Part shown: positions 17,447 through 25,766 of the stretch, one piece after another
Layout: each line of letters begins with the position of its first letter
Position numbering within the stretch: position 1 is the stretch's first letter
NCBI GenBank assembly: GCA_003597945.1
Contig: QZJS01000083.1
Coordinates: forward strand, 1-49,748
Origin: Desulfobacteraceae bacterium
GTDB taxonomy: Bacteria; Desulfobacterota; Desulfobacteria; Desulfobacterales; Desulfosalsimonadaceae
Direction: 5' to 3'
Length of the DNA: 49,748 bases
The notes under the pieces: model-generated
Told to the model about the DNA's origin: nothing
The model's input: only the letters and a program-made list of their open reading frames with translations
Databases searched by the model: none
Position numbers and translations under genes: made by a program

Positions 17447-17599
17447 TCCATCATTTGTTGGAAGCATATTGTTGTATTCATGATACTATTGATTTTCAAT
17501 ATGATGCAACATATGGCCTTATAAAAATCGCGGGTGTCGGCCCCGGGATTTCCATCTTCGCAACCGTAACCACCCTCATTATCCGGGAGGTCTGACCAT

Positions 17600-18748
17600 A
17601 TGGATTTTTCGCTTACCAAGTCTCAGAAAGAAATCGTCAAGGCGGCCTGGGCGTTTGCCAAAGGAGAATTTGATAAGGAACAGATTCTGGAATTATCCCG
17701 AAACCAGGAATTCCCAATAGATATTTTACAAAAGGCCGGGGATCTTGGATTTATCGGGATTCATTTTCCGGAAAGCTATGAAGGCGGCGGCATGGGGCTT
17801 CTTGAAAACATCCTGGTGGCCGAAGCCTTCTGCCGCAAGGATTCCACCCTGGGGTCAGCCCTGATGTTTACCGGTTATGCCGCGGAATGCCTTATCCGAT
17901 CCGCGGATGATGAACGGAGGAATAAAATTCTTCCCCGGGTGACAGCGGGTGAAATGATTTTGACCGGTGCATTCCAGGAACCCGGCAGGGGCTATGAACT
18001 TTCGCGGATGCAAACATCGGCGGTACAGCGCAACGGCGACTGGGTCATCAATGGGACCAAAACTTTTGTTCCCTTCGGGACCTCGGCCGGGTCTTACGTG
18101 GTGCTTTGCGCTACGGAAGCAGAACATGGCGATGGATTGACGTCCCTGTTCCTTGTGGAAGCCGACCGCAAGGGGGTCCATGCTTCCGATGCCGGAGAAA
18201 AGCTCGGCGGGCGACTGATGCCCTTTGCCGATGTCAATTTTGACGATGTAGTTGTGCCTCCCGACAATCTGATCGGTAAACCGGGGGACGGCAACGCTAT
18301 CCTGGCGGCATTTTTGTGTGAAAACCGCATCCAGATCGCCGGCATGGCGCTTGGCACGGCCCAGGGCGCCTTTGATCGGGCAATGGACTATGTCAAACAG
18401 CGGGAGCAGTTCGGGCGCAAGCTGGCACAATTTCAAATCACTCGTCACAAGCTGGCGGATATGGCGGCAAAAATCGAAACCGCCCGGTATCTCACCTATT
18501 ATGCGGCCTGGTCGTTTGACAACGGCAAACCCGAAGCCCGTCTGGCATCCATGGCCAAATTGACGGCAACAAGGGCTGCCGCGGAAGTCTGTGATGAAGC
18601 CATTCAACTCTTAGGTGGATACGGCTATACCACCGAATATGAAGTGGAACATTTCTTCCGGGACGCCAAACAGGCCCAGATTTTCCAGGGCGGCCCCTCG
18701 GTGCTCAAAGATATCATCGCCGATGAAATCATCGGCAAGCTGAAATAA
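17600..18748 (+). CDS. Acyl-CoA dehydrogenase family protein lacking the usual catalytic Glu
   Basis: 382 residues with the full three-domain acyl-CoA dehydrogenase layout: an N-terminal helical domain, a beta domain (TGAFQEPGRG, VINGTKTFVPFG) and a C-terminal FAD-contact region (QREQFGRKLAQFQ, QLLGGYGYTTEYEVEHFFRDAK). The usual catalytic-base motif YEGT is replaced by IFQGGPSV, putting Gln at about residue 363. The alternative isovaleryl/long-chain position reads CENR, which does not restore the base in register. It may be an atypical dehydrogenase using another base. It lies 51 bases before a second acyl-CoA dehydrogenase, in an apparent operon. Confidence 0.87.
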   Translation: MDFSLTKSQKEIVKAAWAFAKGEFDKEQILELSRNQEFPIDILQKAGDLGFIGIHFPESYEGGGMGLLENILVAEAFCRKDSTLGSALMFTGYAAECLIRSADDERRNKILPRVTAGEMILTGAFQEPGRGYELSRMQTSAVQRNGDWVINGTKTFVPFGTSAGSYVVLCATEAEHGDGLTSLFLVEADRKGVHASDAGEKLGGRLMPFADVNFDDVVVPPDNLIGKPGDGNAILAAFLCENRIQIAGMALGTAQGAFDRAMDYVKQREQFGRKLAQFQITRHKLADMAAKIETARYLTYYAAWSFDNGKPEARLASMAKLTATRAAAEVCDEAIQLLGGYGYTTEYEVEHFFRDAKQAQIFQGGPSVLKDIIADEIIGKLK

Positions 18749-18799
18749 TGAATGTAAATATATAACCGTCGAGCCTGGACAGATAAAAGGAGCGGACGC

Positions 18800-19945
18800 A
18801 TGGATATCTTAAAATATACTGATGAGCACCGGCAATTCAGGGAACGGCTGCGGGCCTTTCTGGCCGCCGAGGTCACCCCGAACGTGGAACAGTGGGAAAA
18901 AGACCACCTCGTACCCAAAGAGGCGTGGCGCCGCATGGGACATGCCGGGTTTCTGAGTACCTGGGTGCCGCCGGAATACGGGGGCATGGGCGGCGACTTT
19001 CTCTATTCGGTAATCGTCACCGAGGAAATGGCCCGGACCAATCACACCGGTCTTGCGGCCATGCTGCACAGCGACGTGGTGGTTCCCTATATCGCGTCAT
19101 TCGGGTCGGAGGTTCAGAAAAAGAAATATCTCCCCGGATGTGTTTCCGGCGATATCATCACCGCCGTTGCCATGACCGAACCGGACGCGGGCTCCGATCT
19201 TGCCGGCATGCAGGCCACGGCTGAACCGGACGGCGATGCCATCGTGATCAACGGTTCCAAAACCTTTATCTCAAACGGCATCAATGCCGACCTGGTCATT
19301 TTGGCGGCCAAAAATCCGGTGGAGAAAAATCCCTATCAGGCCATGTCCCTGTATCTGGTGGAAGACGGGACTCCCGGATTCAACCGCGGACGCCAGCTTG
19401 AAAAAATGGGATTTCACAGCCAGGATACAGCCGAACTGTTTTTCACCAACTGCAGAATTCCCAAGGAAAATATCCTGGGGACCCCGGGCATGGGTTTTAT
19501 GATGCTCATGGAAAAACTCCAGCAGGAACGCCTTATGTGCGCCATCGGCGCCCAGGCCGCCGTTGAACTGATGCTCGAGTTGACCATCGATTATTGCAAA
19601 AAAACCACCGATGCATCCGGAAAACCCATCTCCAAATACCAGGCCACCCAGTTCGCGCTGGTGGAAATGGCGGCCGACATCAAGGTTGGCAGAGCTTTTC
19701 TGGACAAACTCATCATGGAGCACGCCGCCGGGGAAAGCATCGTGGTGGAGACCTCCATGGCCAAGTATTGGACCACGGACCTGGCCAACCGCGTGGCAGG
19801 CAGATGCCTTGAACTTCACGGTGATTATGGTTTGACGGAAAAATGCCCGCTGGCACGGGCCATGCGGGATGTCCGGGTCATGTCCATTTTCGCTGGCACC
19901 AATGAGATCATGAAAGGAATAGCCGCCAAATTTATGGGATTGTAG
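18800..19945 (+). CDS. Acyl-CoA dehydrogenase, long-chain/isovaleryl-type active site
   Basis: 381 residues. The beta-domain motifs AMTEPDAGSDLAGM and INGSKTFISNG are intact. The canonical C-terminal base is absent (IFAGTNEIMK has Ala). However, LQQERLMCAIGAQA places Glu243 at the position used as base in long-chain and isovaleryl-CoA dehydrogenases, so the enzyme should be active. It oxidises an acyl-CoA and reduces ETF. An AAAAGGAG site precedes the ATG. It follows another acyl-CoA dehydrogenase and precedes an epimerase-like gene on the same strand. Substrate cannot be assigned. Confidence 0.92.
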   Translation: MDILKYTDEHRQFRERLRAFLAAEVTPNVEQWEKDHLVPKEAWRRMGHAGFLSTWVPPEYGGMGGDFLYSVIVTEEMARTNHTGLAAMLHSDVVVPYIASFGSEVQKKKYLPGCVSGDIITAVAMTEPDAGSDLAGMQATAEPDGDAIVINGSKTFISNGINADLVILAAKNPVEKNPYQAMSLYLVEDGTPGFNRGRQLEKMGFHSQDTAELFFTNCRIPKENILGTPGMGFMMLMEKLQQERLMCAIGAQAAVELMLELTIDYCKKTTDASGKPISKYQATQFALVEMAADIKVGRAFLDKLIMEHAAGESIVVETSMAKYWTTDLANRVAGRCLELHGDYGLTEKCPLARAMRDVRVMSIFAGTNEIMKGIAAKFMGL

Positions 19946-20046
19946 CGTTTGGCTTTTTACCCGGCCTACAGTTCCGGTGGCGTCGCTATAAAACTTTTTG
20001 CGAGGTCGTCAGTTCCTATTTAAAAACAATTACAAGGAGTTGTGCC

Positions 20047-21042
20047 ATGAAAAATGCCTTGGTCACCGGCGCTGCCGGGTTTATCGGTTCACATGTGGTC
20101 CGTCAGCTGCTTGACGACAACATCGCGGTCAGGGCGTTGATCCGGCCCGGCGAAAACACCGTAAACCTCAAAGGCCTCGACATTGAAACAATGGAGGGCG
20201 ATATCCTTGATAATGCCAGGGTAAAAAAAGCCATCGCCGGCGTGGATACTATTTTTCATCTGGCCGCCATCTATGCCATCTGGATGGAAAACTGGAAGCC
20301 GATCTATGAAGTCAACCTGCAGGGAAGCCGAAATGTCCTGTGGGCCGCATTCAAGTCCGATCACATCGACCGCGTGGTCTATACCAGTTCCATCTCTGCA
20401 TTGGGGGTCGAACCGGGCAAGGTGCTCAACAATGAAACCACGCCGTTTAATCAGTATGATCTGGGCAGTCATTATGTGCTGACCAAATACCTGTCCCAGC
20501 AGGAAGCCCTCGGGTTTGCCGCCAACGGCCTGAACTTGGTGGTGGTCAATCCCGCGTTTCCCTTCGGACCGGGCGATATCGGCCCGACCCCCACCGGAAA
20601 AATCATTATTGATGTGGTATCGGGTTTAAACATGACGACCTTTGATGGAGGACTCAATATCGTTGATGTCCGGGACGTGGCCAAAGGGCATGTTTTGGCG
20701 GCCCAAAAAGGGAAAACCGGACAATGCTACATTCTGGGCAACGTCAACGTAACCATTACGGAACTCATGAAAATGATTTACAAGGCCGCCGGCCGAAACC
20801 GCTCCTTCATACCCAAGGTGCCCCTGAGCATCGTCAAGGGCGGCGCGACCGCCATGAAACTCTGGTCGGACCGCTTCAGCCGCAAACCGCCCATGTCCAC
20901 GCCGGTGGATGTTTCATATGCCGCCAACTATCTCTATTTCGACAATACCAAAGCCAGAAAAGAACTCGGCCTGGAATTCCGACCGGTGGAGGCTTCCCTG
21001 AAAGAAGCCATTGCCTGGTTTAAGAAACACAAGATGGTATAA
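20047..21042 (+). CDS. NAD-dependent epimerase/dehydratase, HpnA-like SDR
   Basis: 331 residues. This extended short-chain dehydrogenase has the N-terminal TGAAGFIGSHVVRQL nucleotide site, YTSSISALG and the catalytic YVLTK (YxxxK). The segments IFHLAAIYAIW, VVNPAFPFGPGDIGPTPTGK and LNIVDVRDVAKGHVLA are very like the hopanoid-associated sugar epimerase HpnA and dihydroflavonol-4-reductase groups. No other hopanoid genes are in the window, so the substrate (sugar nucleotide, sterol-like or acyl ketone) stays open. AAGGAG precedes the ATG at 20047. It lies 101 bases after an acyl-CoA dehydrogenase and may share its transcript. Confidence 0.82.
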   Translation: MKNALVTGAAGFIGSHVVRQLLDDNIAVRALIRPGENTVNLKGLDIETMEGDILDNARVKKAIAGVDTIFHLAAIYAIWMENWKPIYEVNLQGSRNVLWAAFKSDHIDRVVYTSSISALGVEPGKVLNNETTPFNQYDLGSHYVLTKYLSQQEALGFAANGLNLVVVNPAFPFGPGDIGPTPTGKIIIDVVSGLNMTTFDGGLNIVDVRDVAKGHVLAAQKGKTGQCYILGNVNVTITELMKMIYKAAGRNRSFIPKVPLSIVKGGATAMKLWSDRFSRKPPMSTPVDVSYAANYLYFDNTKARKELGLEFRPVEASLKEAIAWFKKHKMV

Positions 21043-21109
21043 ACTGTATAAACATATCCGAAGATATCCGGCATTGCCGGTCGCTGTTAAAAATGTTGGG
21101 CCCCATATC

Positions 21110-21137
21110 CCGTCGGCTATCATCCAGTAGCCGACGG
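21110..21137. terminator. Perfect hairpin after the HpnA-like gene
   Basis: CCGTCGGCTA (21110-21119) and TAGCCGACGG (21128-21137) form a perfect 10-bp stem with an eight-base loop, 67 bases after the stop. There is no T-run, so intrinsic termination is uncertain. It lies in a 318-base gene-free gap. Confidence 0.45.
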
Positions 21138-21302
21138 CAAACAAGTGCTTTCCGGCCCGCCCGCATATGCGACAATGACCACCCCTCCTGATCGTCCAAA
21201 CGCACTGACCTTCGGGGTATTGCCGAAATAATATTTACACCTTGCCTGCAAGATAAGTCAGATAGCCATTCGCGATTCATTTCCGTTTTTCTGATTTTTT
21301 AA

Positions 21303-21330
21303 TTGACACCCCTCAATATATTGCTATATT
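21303..21330 (+). promoter_or_regulatory. ArsR-type promoter with overlapping operator
   Basis: TTGACA at 21303-21308, a 16-base spacer and TATATT at 21325-21330. The -10 box is the right arm of the perfect inverted repeat AATATA-TTGC-TATATT (21315-21330). Such overlap is what an autorepressing ArsR protein needs, and arsR starts 31 bases downstream. Confidence 0.6.
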
Positions 21331-21360
21331 CATCATCAACGATATAGTTAAAGGATAAAA

Positions 21361-21705
21361 ATGAAACCTTTCATCAAAGTTATGAAGGCCCTGTCGGATC
21401 CAGGACGGGTCAAAATCATGAAAATGCTCCAGGAACGCATGATGTGCGTCTGCGAGATCCAGACTGCTTTGGGCATCGCCCAGTCAACGGCGAGCAAGCA
21501 TCTGAAAATTTTAGAAGACGCGGGGCTTATCTCATACCGGAAGGACGGTCTGTGGGTCAATTACATGATCGCCGACGGTAGGGAAAGCCCCTATGCGGCC
21601 AGTCTCATCGGGCATCTGAGGCACTGGCTCGACGATGATCCTGAATTAAAGGAACTCATGGCGAGGCTGCCGGGCGTTCAGCGGGAAATCATCTGCGGCA
21701 AGTAA
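21361..21705 (+). CDS. arsR: ArsR-family metalloid-responsive repressor 1
   Basis: 114 residues, a winged-helix ArsR protein. The metal-site motif MCVCEIQ lies at the start of the helix before the recognition helix (GIAQSTASKHLKILEDAGLI), followed by the wing YRKDGLWVNYMI. The CxC pair matches the As(III)-binding site of classical ArsR. AAAGGA precedes the ATG. It heads a same-strand run of redox and transport genes that includes arsC, arsF and arsG, so derepression by arsenite is the natural inference. It is one of three ArsR proteins in the window, each with its own control region. Confidence 0.92.
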   Translation: MKPFIKVMKALSDPGRVKIMKMLQERMMCVCEIQTALGIAQSTASKHLKILEDAGLISYRKDGLWVNYMIADGRESPYAASLIGHLRHWLDDDPELKELMARLPGVQREIICGK

Positions 21706-21861
21706 CAAAATTATAATGATATTGTAACAAAAAGCCATCAAATGGCGATATATAGCTTTAAAAAATGAAAGCTTTGCGCCCTGCCGACCAAGGGACACAA
21801 AAAAAATCCCATGAGAAATATTTCCCAACGGTAAGCCAAAACATCAGGAAACCAGGTAAAT

Positions 21862-23112
21862 ATGGAACGAGAACATTTTATCTCAGCAAGACGGTTTTTT
21901 ATTTTCACCATTGCCGTTGGCATCGCCATTACCGCCTACAGCGCGTTCTCAAGCCTGTGGGTCCTGACCGCCATTCCCATCGGGTTTCTTTTCGGTTTTT
22001 TCCTTGAAAAGGCTGATCTATGCGGCTCATCGGCCTTCAGTGAAGTGCTGCTCATGAAAGACGCGCAAAAACTTTTCGGGATATGGGTCTTGATCGTGGT
22101 GAGCATGCTGGGATTTGCGGCACTGTCCGCCATGGGCCTCATCACGCTCAACCCCAAGCCCCTGCAATGGGCCAACGCCGTTATCGGCGGCCTCGCCTTC
22201 GGCGTGGGCATTGTTCTGGCGGGATGCTGCATCAGCGGATGCCTGTTTAAATCCGGACAGGGAAATATTAATTCCATGGCGGGTTTGCTGGGAATTCCCC
22301 TGGGCATCGGAATCATTGAATACGGTCCCCTGAATGGTTTCAAAAATTATATCTCACAGTTTGTCATTAAAAATGCCGAGGGCGGTCCGGTGACCCTGCC
22401 TTCCCTGACCGGACTTCCATATGGGGCGCTGGCACTGGTCTTTGCCGGAATCACCATAGCGGCCGCCTGGCAGTTGCGGAAACGAAAACGGTCAGTTTCG
22501 CCCTACCGTGTGAAGGCGGATGATATGCCGATCGTACAGCGGATCATCACGCGGCCGTGGCGGCCCTGGCAGGCCGGCATCGCCATCGGAATACTGGCCG
22601 CCTTTGCCTGGATGTCGTCAATGGCGGCAGTGGGCCGGAATTATCCACTGGGTGTGACCCACGGCGTTCTGAATGCCCAGCTTCTGCTCACAGATGCGCC
22701 CCTGACTCATGTCTACGCGAAACCGGCAACACCGGCCCCGCCGGCGCCGACGCCCGCTGCCGAAGATCCGAAATCCTTTTTCTCCGCCGGTGACAACGCC
22801 CCGAAACCGGTCAAAAAAGTCAACTGGTGGCTGATTCTGCTGGTGACGTCACTGGTTGCCGGCGCCAATTTCAGCGCGCGGCTGTCCCGGAAGATCCGTT
22901 TCCTGCCCCGGCCCCCGGAACAAACCGTTGTGGCCTTTTTCGGCGGCATCCTGCTGGGAGCGGGGGCCGCCATTGCCGGCGGCTGCGTGGTGGGCAACAT
23001 CATGAGCGGGTTTGCCCTCATGAGCGTGGGCAATATTATTTTCGGCGCCACCGTGCTGGCGGCCAACTGGACCACCACGTTTATTTATCACATGGGCGGA
23101 GAAATGCACTAG
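21862..23112 (+). CDS. YeeE/YedE-family membrane transporter
   Basis: 416 residues with about ten hydrophobic segments. Two internal halves each hold the family's glycine/cysteine signature: GCCISGCLFKSGQGN near residue 130 and GAAIAGGCVVGNIMSG near residue 375. A Pro/Ala-rich linker lies between them (around residues 285-300). Family knowledge: YeeE/YedE proteins import thiosulfate or related sulfur species through conserved cysteines. Placement between arsR and an ArsP-type permease suggests sulfur supply or a role in metalloid/thiol handling. The ribosome site is weak (AGG), so translation may be low or coupled. Confidence 0.82.
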   Translation: MEREHFISARRFFIFTIAVGIAITAYSAFSSLWVLTAIPIGFLFGFFLEKADLCGSSAFSEVLLMKDAQKLFGIWVLIVVSMLGFAALSAMGLITLNPKPLQWANAVIGGLAFGVGIVLAGCCISGCLFKSGQGNINSMAGLLGIPLGIGIIEYGPLNGFKNYISQFVIKNAEGGPVTLPSLTGLPYGALALVFAGITIAAAWQLRKRKRSVSPYRVKADDMPIVQRIITRPWRPWQAGIAIGILAAFAWMSSMAAVGRNYPLGVTHGVLNAQLLLTDAPLTHVYAKPATPAPPAPTPAAEDPKSFFSAGDNAPKPVKKVNWWLILLVTSLVAGANFSARLSRKIRFLPRPPEQTVVAFFGGILLGAGAAIAGGCVVGNIMSGFALMSVGNIIFGATVLAANWTTTFIYHMGGEMH

Positions 23113-23139
23113 AAGCTGCAAAAAGAAGGAACCGTTATC

Positions 23140-24312
23140 ATGAATGAACGAACCAAACTGTTCTGGCTCATTGTATTGTTTCTCGGAGCCTATTTCATCC
23201 CCTGGGCCGACCCCGCTGTACGCCAGGCCGGATTCGAAGCCTTCATGATGCTTCAGGAATACGCCCGGGAGCATGTGCTCACCTGCCTGATACCGGCGTT
23301 TTTTATTGCCGGCGCCATTGCCGTGTTTATCTCCCAGGCCGCGGTTCTCAAATATTTCGGGGCCGGGGCTAAAAAAGTGCTGGCTTATTCCGTGGCCTCG
23401 ATTTCCGGCACGGTGCTGGCGGTCTGCTCCTGCACGGTGCTGCCGCTGTTTGCCGGGATCTATACACGGGGGGCCGGCATCGGCCCGGCCACGGCCTTTT
23501 TGTATTCCGGACCGGCCATCAATGTGCTGGCCATTGTCATGACCGCTCGGATTCTGGGCTGGCAGCTCGGGCTGGCCCGGGCCGTGGGCGCGATTATTTT
23601 CGCCATTGTCACCGGCCTGCTCATGGCCTTTATCTTCCGCAAAGACGACGCCAATCGCATGGCCGGCAGTTTTCATCTGCCGGATGAGGGTGAAAAGGGC
23701 CGCAGCCTGACACAGGACGCCCTGTTTCTGCTGGTCATGGTGCTGATTCTCGTGTTTGCGGCCTTTGCCAAGCCCGGCGCCGAAGATGCCGGCCTCTGGA
23801 AAGCCATTTTTGCCTCCAAATGGATCATCACCGTGGGGTTGCTGCTCATCCTGGCCTGGATGCTGAAAGCCTGGTTTAAAAAAGACGAGATCACCTCCTG
23901 GGTGGACGCCACCTGGGATTTTGTCAAACAGATCACCCCGCTGCTGGCCATCGGCGTGCTGGCCGCCGGCTTTCTGCTGGGAAGGCCCGGTCATCCGGCC
24001 CTGATCCCGGAACATTATATCGCCTCCCTGGTAGGCGGCAATTCCATCTGGGCCAACCTGTTCGCGTCGGTTGCCGGGGCCCTGATGTATTTTGCCACCC
24101 TGACCGAAATCCCGATTTTACAGGGACTGCTCGGCTCCGGCATGGGCAAGGGTCCTGCCCTGGCCCTGCTGCTGGCCGGCCCTGCCTTGTCCCTGCCCAA
24201 CATGATCGTCATCGCCGGGGTCCTGGGCGTGAAGAAAACCGCCGTGTTCGTGGCCATCGTGGTGATCATGTCCACCATCGCCGGTATGATTTACGGGACT
24301 TGGCTGGCATAA
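23140..24312 (+). CDS. Permease of the ArsP/DUF318 family
   Basis: 390 residues, about nine or ten membrane helices. It shows the PF03773 permease pattern: AVCSCTVLPLFAGIYTRGAG near residue 90, GPAINVLAIVMTARI, and in the second half ATLTEIPILQGLLGSGMGKG and LLLAGPALSLPNMIVIAGV. ArsP members export trivalent organoarsenicals, and other members are of unknown specificity. Here the surrounding arsR, arsC, arsF and arsG make an arsenical or organoarsenical export role likely. It starts 27 bases after the YeeE gene, with AAGAAGGA upstream. Confidence 0.83.
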   Translation: MNERTKLFWLIVLFLGAYFIPWADPAVRQAGFEAFMMLQEYAREHVLTCLIPAFFIAGAIAVFISQAAVLKYFGAGAKKVLAYSVASISGTVLAVCSCTVLPLFAGIYTRGAGIGPATAFLYSGPAINVLAIVMTARILGWQLGLARAVGAIIFAIVTGLLMAFIFRKDDANRMAGSFHLPDEGEKGRSLTQDALFLLVMVLILVFAAFAKPGAEDAGLWKAIFASKWIITVGLLLILAWMLKAWFKKDEITSWVDATWDFVKQITPLLAIGVLAAGFLLGRPGHPALIPEHYIASLVGGNSIWANLFASVAGALMYFATLTEIPILQGLLGSGMGKGPALALLLAGPALSLPNMIVIAGVLGVKKTAVFVAIVVIMSTIAGMIYGTWLA

Positions 24313-24432
24313 GGCCGTGATCGTTGTCATAAGATAGGGTCTTATAAAGTTTATTTAGAGTGACACTGAGACCAATAATCCGTTTTTGAAGGTACCGTTA
24401 CCAACATATAATCCATAAAAGGAGATTAGCAG

Positions 24433-24666
24433 ATGAAAATCAAAGTATTGGGCCCGGGCTGCCCGAAATGCACACAGACATTCAACCGGATCATGGAAAC
24501 CCTGTCCGAGGAAAACATTCCAGCCGACCTGGACAAGGTGACCGATGTCATGGAGATCGCCAATTACGGGGTGTTCGGTACACCGGCGGTGGTTGTCGAC
24601 GGCAAGGTCAAATCCGTAGGCAAAATTCCCACAAAGGCCGAAATCATCAAATGGGTTAAAGAATAA
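24433..24666 (+). CDS. Small thioredoxin-fold protein (redox-active disulfide protein)
   Basis: 77 residues: a minimal thioredoxin fold beginning KIKVLGPGCPKCTQTFNRI with a CPKC active site, and ending VFGTPAVVVDGKVKSVG, the cis-proline loop. This is the 'small redox-active disulfide protein 2' family often found beside ArsP-type permeases. It lacks a signal peptide, so it acts in the cytoplasm. It could reduce ArsC or the arsenical handled by the neighbouring permease, or stand in the position of ArsE in arsEFG systems; the last is conjecture. AAAAGGAG precedes the ATG. Confidence 0.88.
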   Translation: MKIKVLGPGCPKCTQTFNRIMETLSEENIPADLDKVTDVMEIANYGVFGTPAVVVDGKVKSVGKIPTKAEIIKWVKE

Positions 24667-24720
24667 ATCCCATCCGGCCAGTCAGCCCTGACCGTAAACG
24701 TGTTTTTAATGAGGGAAATC

Positions 24721-25242
24721 ATGTTATTAACCGGTTATACTAAAAAAATATTCCGTCCGGAGTGCAATCCGAGCTTTGAATCCGTGCATTGCATTGCCGC
24801 CCTGGATGACGATGTCTCGGAGGCCCTGCCGTATCTGAACGCCGAACTGGGCGGAAACCAATACGTGGCGGACCCGCCGACCCTCATGCTGCATGCGCAC
24901 GGCAAGATCATCAAAGTCAGCGGTCGGGAGATCGCGGTCAACGCCCTTCGAGATGAGGCCGAAGCCGACAAAATCCTCCAGTGGCTGAAAAATGAAATCA
25001 ACCGGGTCTGGGACCAGCGCGATACCATCACCCCGAGCACGGAAGGAAAAAAACGCCCCGTGCTTATTGAAATTTTAAAATTGTTGCCCAAAACCAACTG
25101 TAAAAAATGCGGTCTGCCCACCTGCATGGTTTTTGCCGCCCAGGTGATGGAAGGCGGCCGGGGCGCGGCAGACTGTCCCGAACTTTCAGAGGAATCGAAA
25201 AAGAAACTTGATGATTATCTTTCCGGGTTTATTTTTGAGTGA
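24721..25242 (+). CDS. Fe-S cluster domain protein of the arsenic island
   Basis: 173 residues from the ATG at 24721, chosen because GAGGG lies just upstream; an in-frame ATG at 24700 lacks one. The C-terminal 55 residues are a PF04060-type [4Fe-4S] domain: LLPKTNCKKCGLPTCMVFA then ADCPEL, the four-cysteine pattern of corrinoid Fe-S proteins and RnfB. The N-terminal 100 residues are unassigned, with the feature SFESVHCIAALDDDVSEALPYLNAEL. It probably supplies electrons to a partner in the island, such as the flavoprotein two genes on. No specific function is known to me. Confidence 0.78.
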   Translation: MLLTGYTKKIFRPECNPSFESVHCIAALDDDVSEALPYLNAELGGNQYVADPPTLMLHAHGKIIKVSGREIAVNALRDEAEADKILQWLKNEINRVWDQRDTITPSTEGKKRPVLIEILKLLPKTNCKKCGLPTCMVFAAQVMEGGRGAADCPELSEESKKKLDDYLSGFIFE

Positions 25243-25293
25243 TGCCCATTGACCTGCTGTAACTTAACCTCCCAGGAGAACGATAAAAGAATT

Positions 25294-25728
25294 ATGGCCG
25301 ACAGATTAAAAATTTTATTTCTTTGCACCGGCAATTCCTGCCGCAGCCAGATGGCCGAAGGCTGGACCCGGCGGCTTAAAGGGCCTGTCATCGAAACCTT
25401 TTCCGCCGGGATTGAAACCCACGGGTTAAATAAACTTGCGGTGCGTGCCATGTCCGAAGCCGGGGTGGACATTTCCCGGCAGCGGTCCAAGATGCTGGAT
25501 GAACTGGCCGGCGAGCAGTTTGATTTCGTGATTACCGTATGCGACCACGCCCATGAATCCTGCCCGCTGTTTCCCGGCAACACCAGAGTCATCCATGTCG
25601 GATTCGATGATCCGCCGCGACTGGCGGCAAAAGCGGCCACCGAGGCCGAAGCCATGGTGCATTACCGCCGGGTAAGAGATGAAATCCGGGATTTTGTAAA
25701 ACAATTACCTGATATATTGACTAAATAA
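25294..25728 (+). CDS. arsC: Arsenate reductase, low-molecular-weight phosphatase type
   Basis: 144 residues. It has the P-loop LCTGNSCRSQMAEGW (Cys11, Cys16, Arg17) and the resolving pair in TVCDHAHESCPLFPG, which define thioredoxin-coupled ArsC. DPPRLAAKAATE then supplies the general-acid loop. It reduces arsenate to arsenite in the cytoplasm for export by Acr3 or relatives. A longer frame from 25249 exists. I prefer the ATG at 25294 because homology starts there, although AGGAGA is 14 bases upstream, further than usual. Confidence 0.93.
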   Translation: MADRLKILFLCTGNSCRSQMAEGWTRRLKGPVIETFSAGIETHGLNKLAVRAMSEAGVDISRQRSKMLDELAGEQFDFVITVCDHAHESCPLFPGNTRVIHVGFDDPPRLAAKAATEAEAMVHYRRVRDEIRDFVKQLPDILTK

Positions 25729-25766
25729 AGTCATGTATAAGGTTCGATATTAATGAGTGCTGAACC

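Larger units (their letters stand above)
17209..17599. other. Intergenic region between the repeat protein and acyl-CoA dehydrogenase
   Basis: 391 bases without a supported gene. It contains the hairpin at 17291-17327 and the promoter at 17418-17446, both listed separately. The minus-strand open frame covering it has no ribosome site or recognised domain. Confidence 0.5.

Noticed and set aside
17317-17619. 100-residue minus-strand frame in the gap before 17600
   Set aside because: No ribosome site, odd composition, overlaps the predicted promoter of the plus-strand dehydrogenase.
22849-24015. 388-residue minus-strand open frame opposite the YeeE and ArsP genes
   Set aside because: His/Gly/Gln-rich translation typical of antisense to membrane proteins; no domain.
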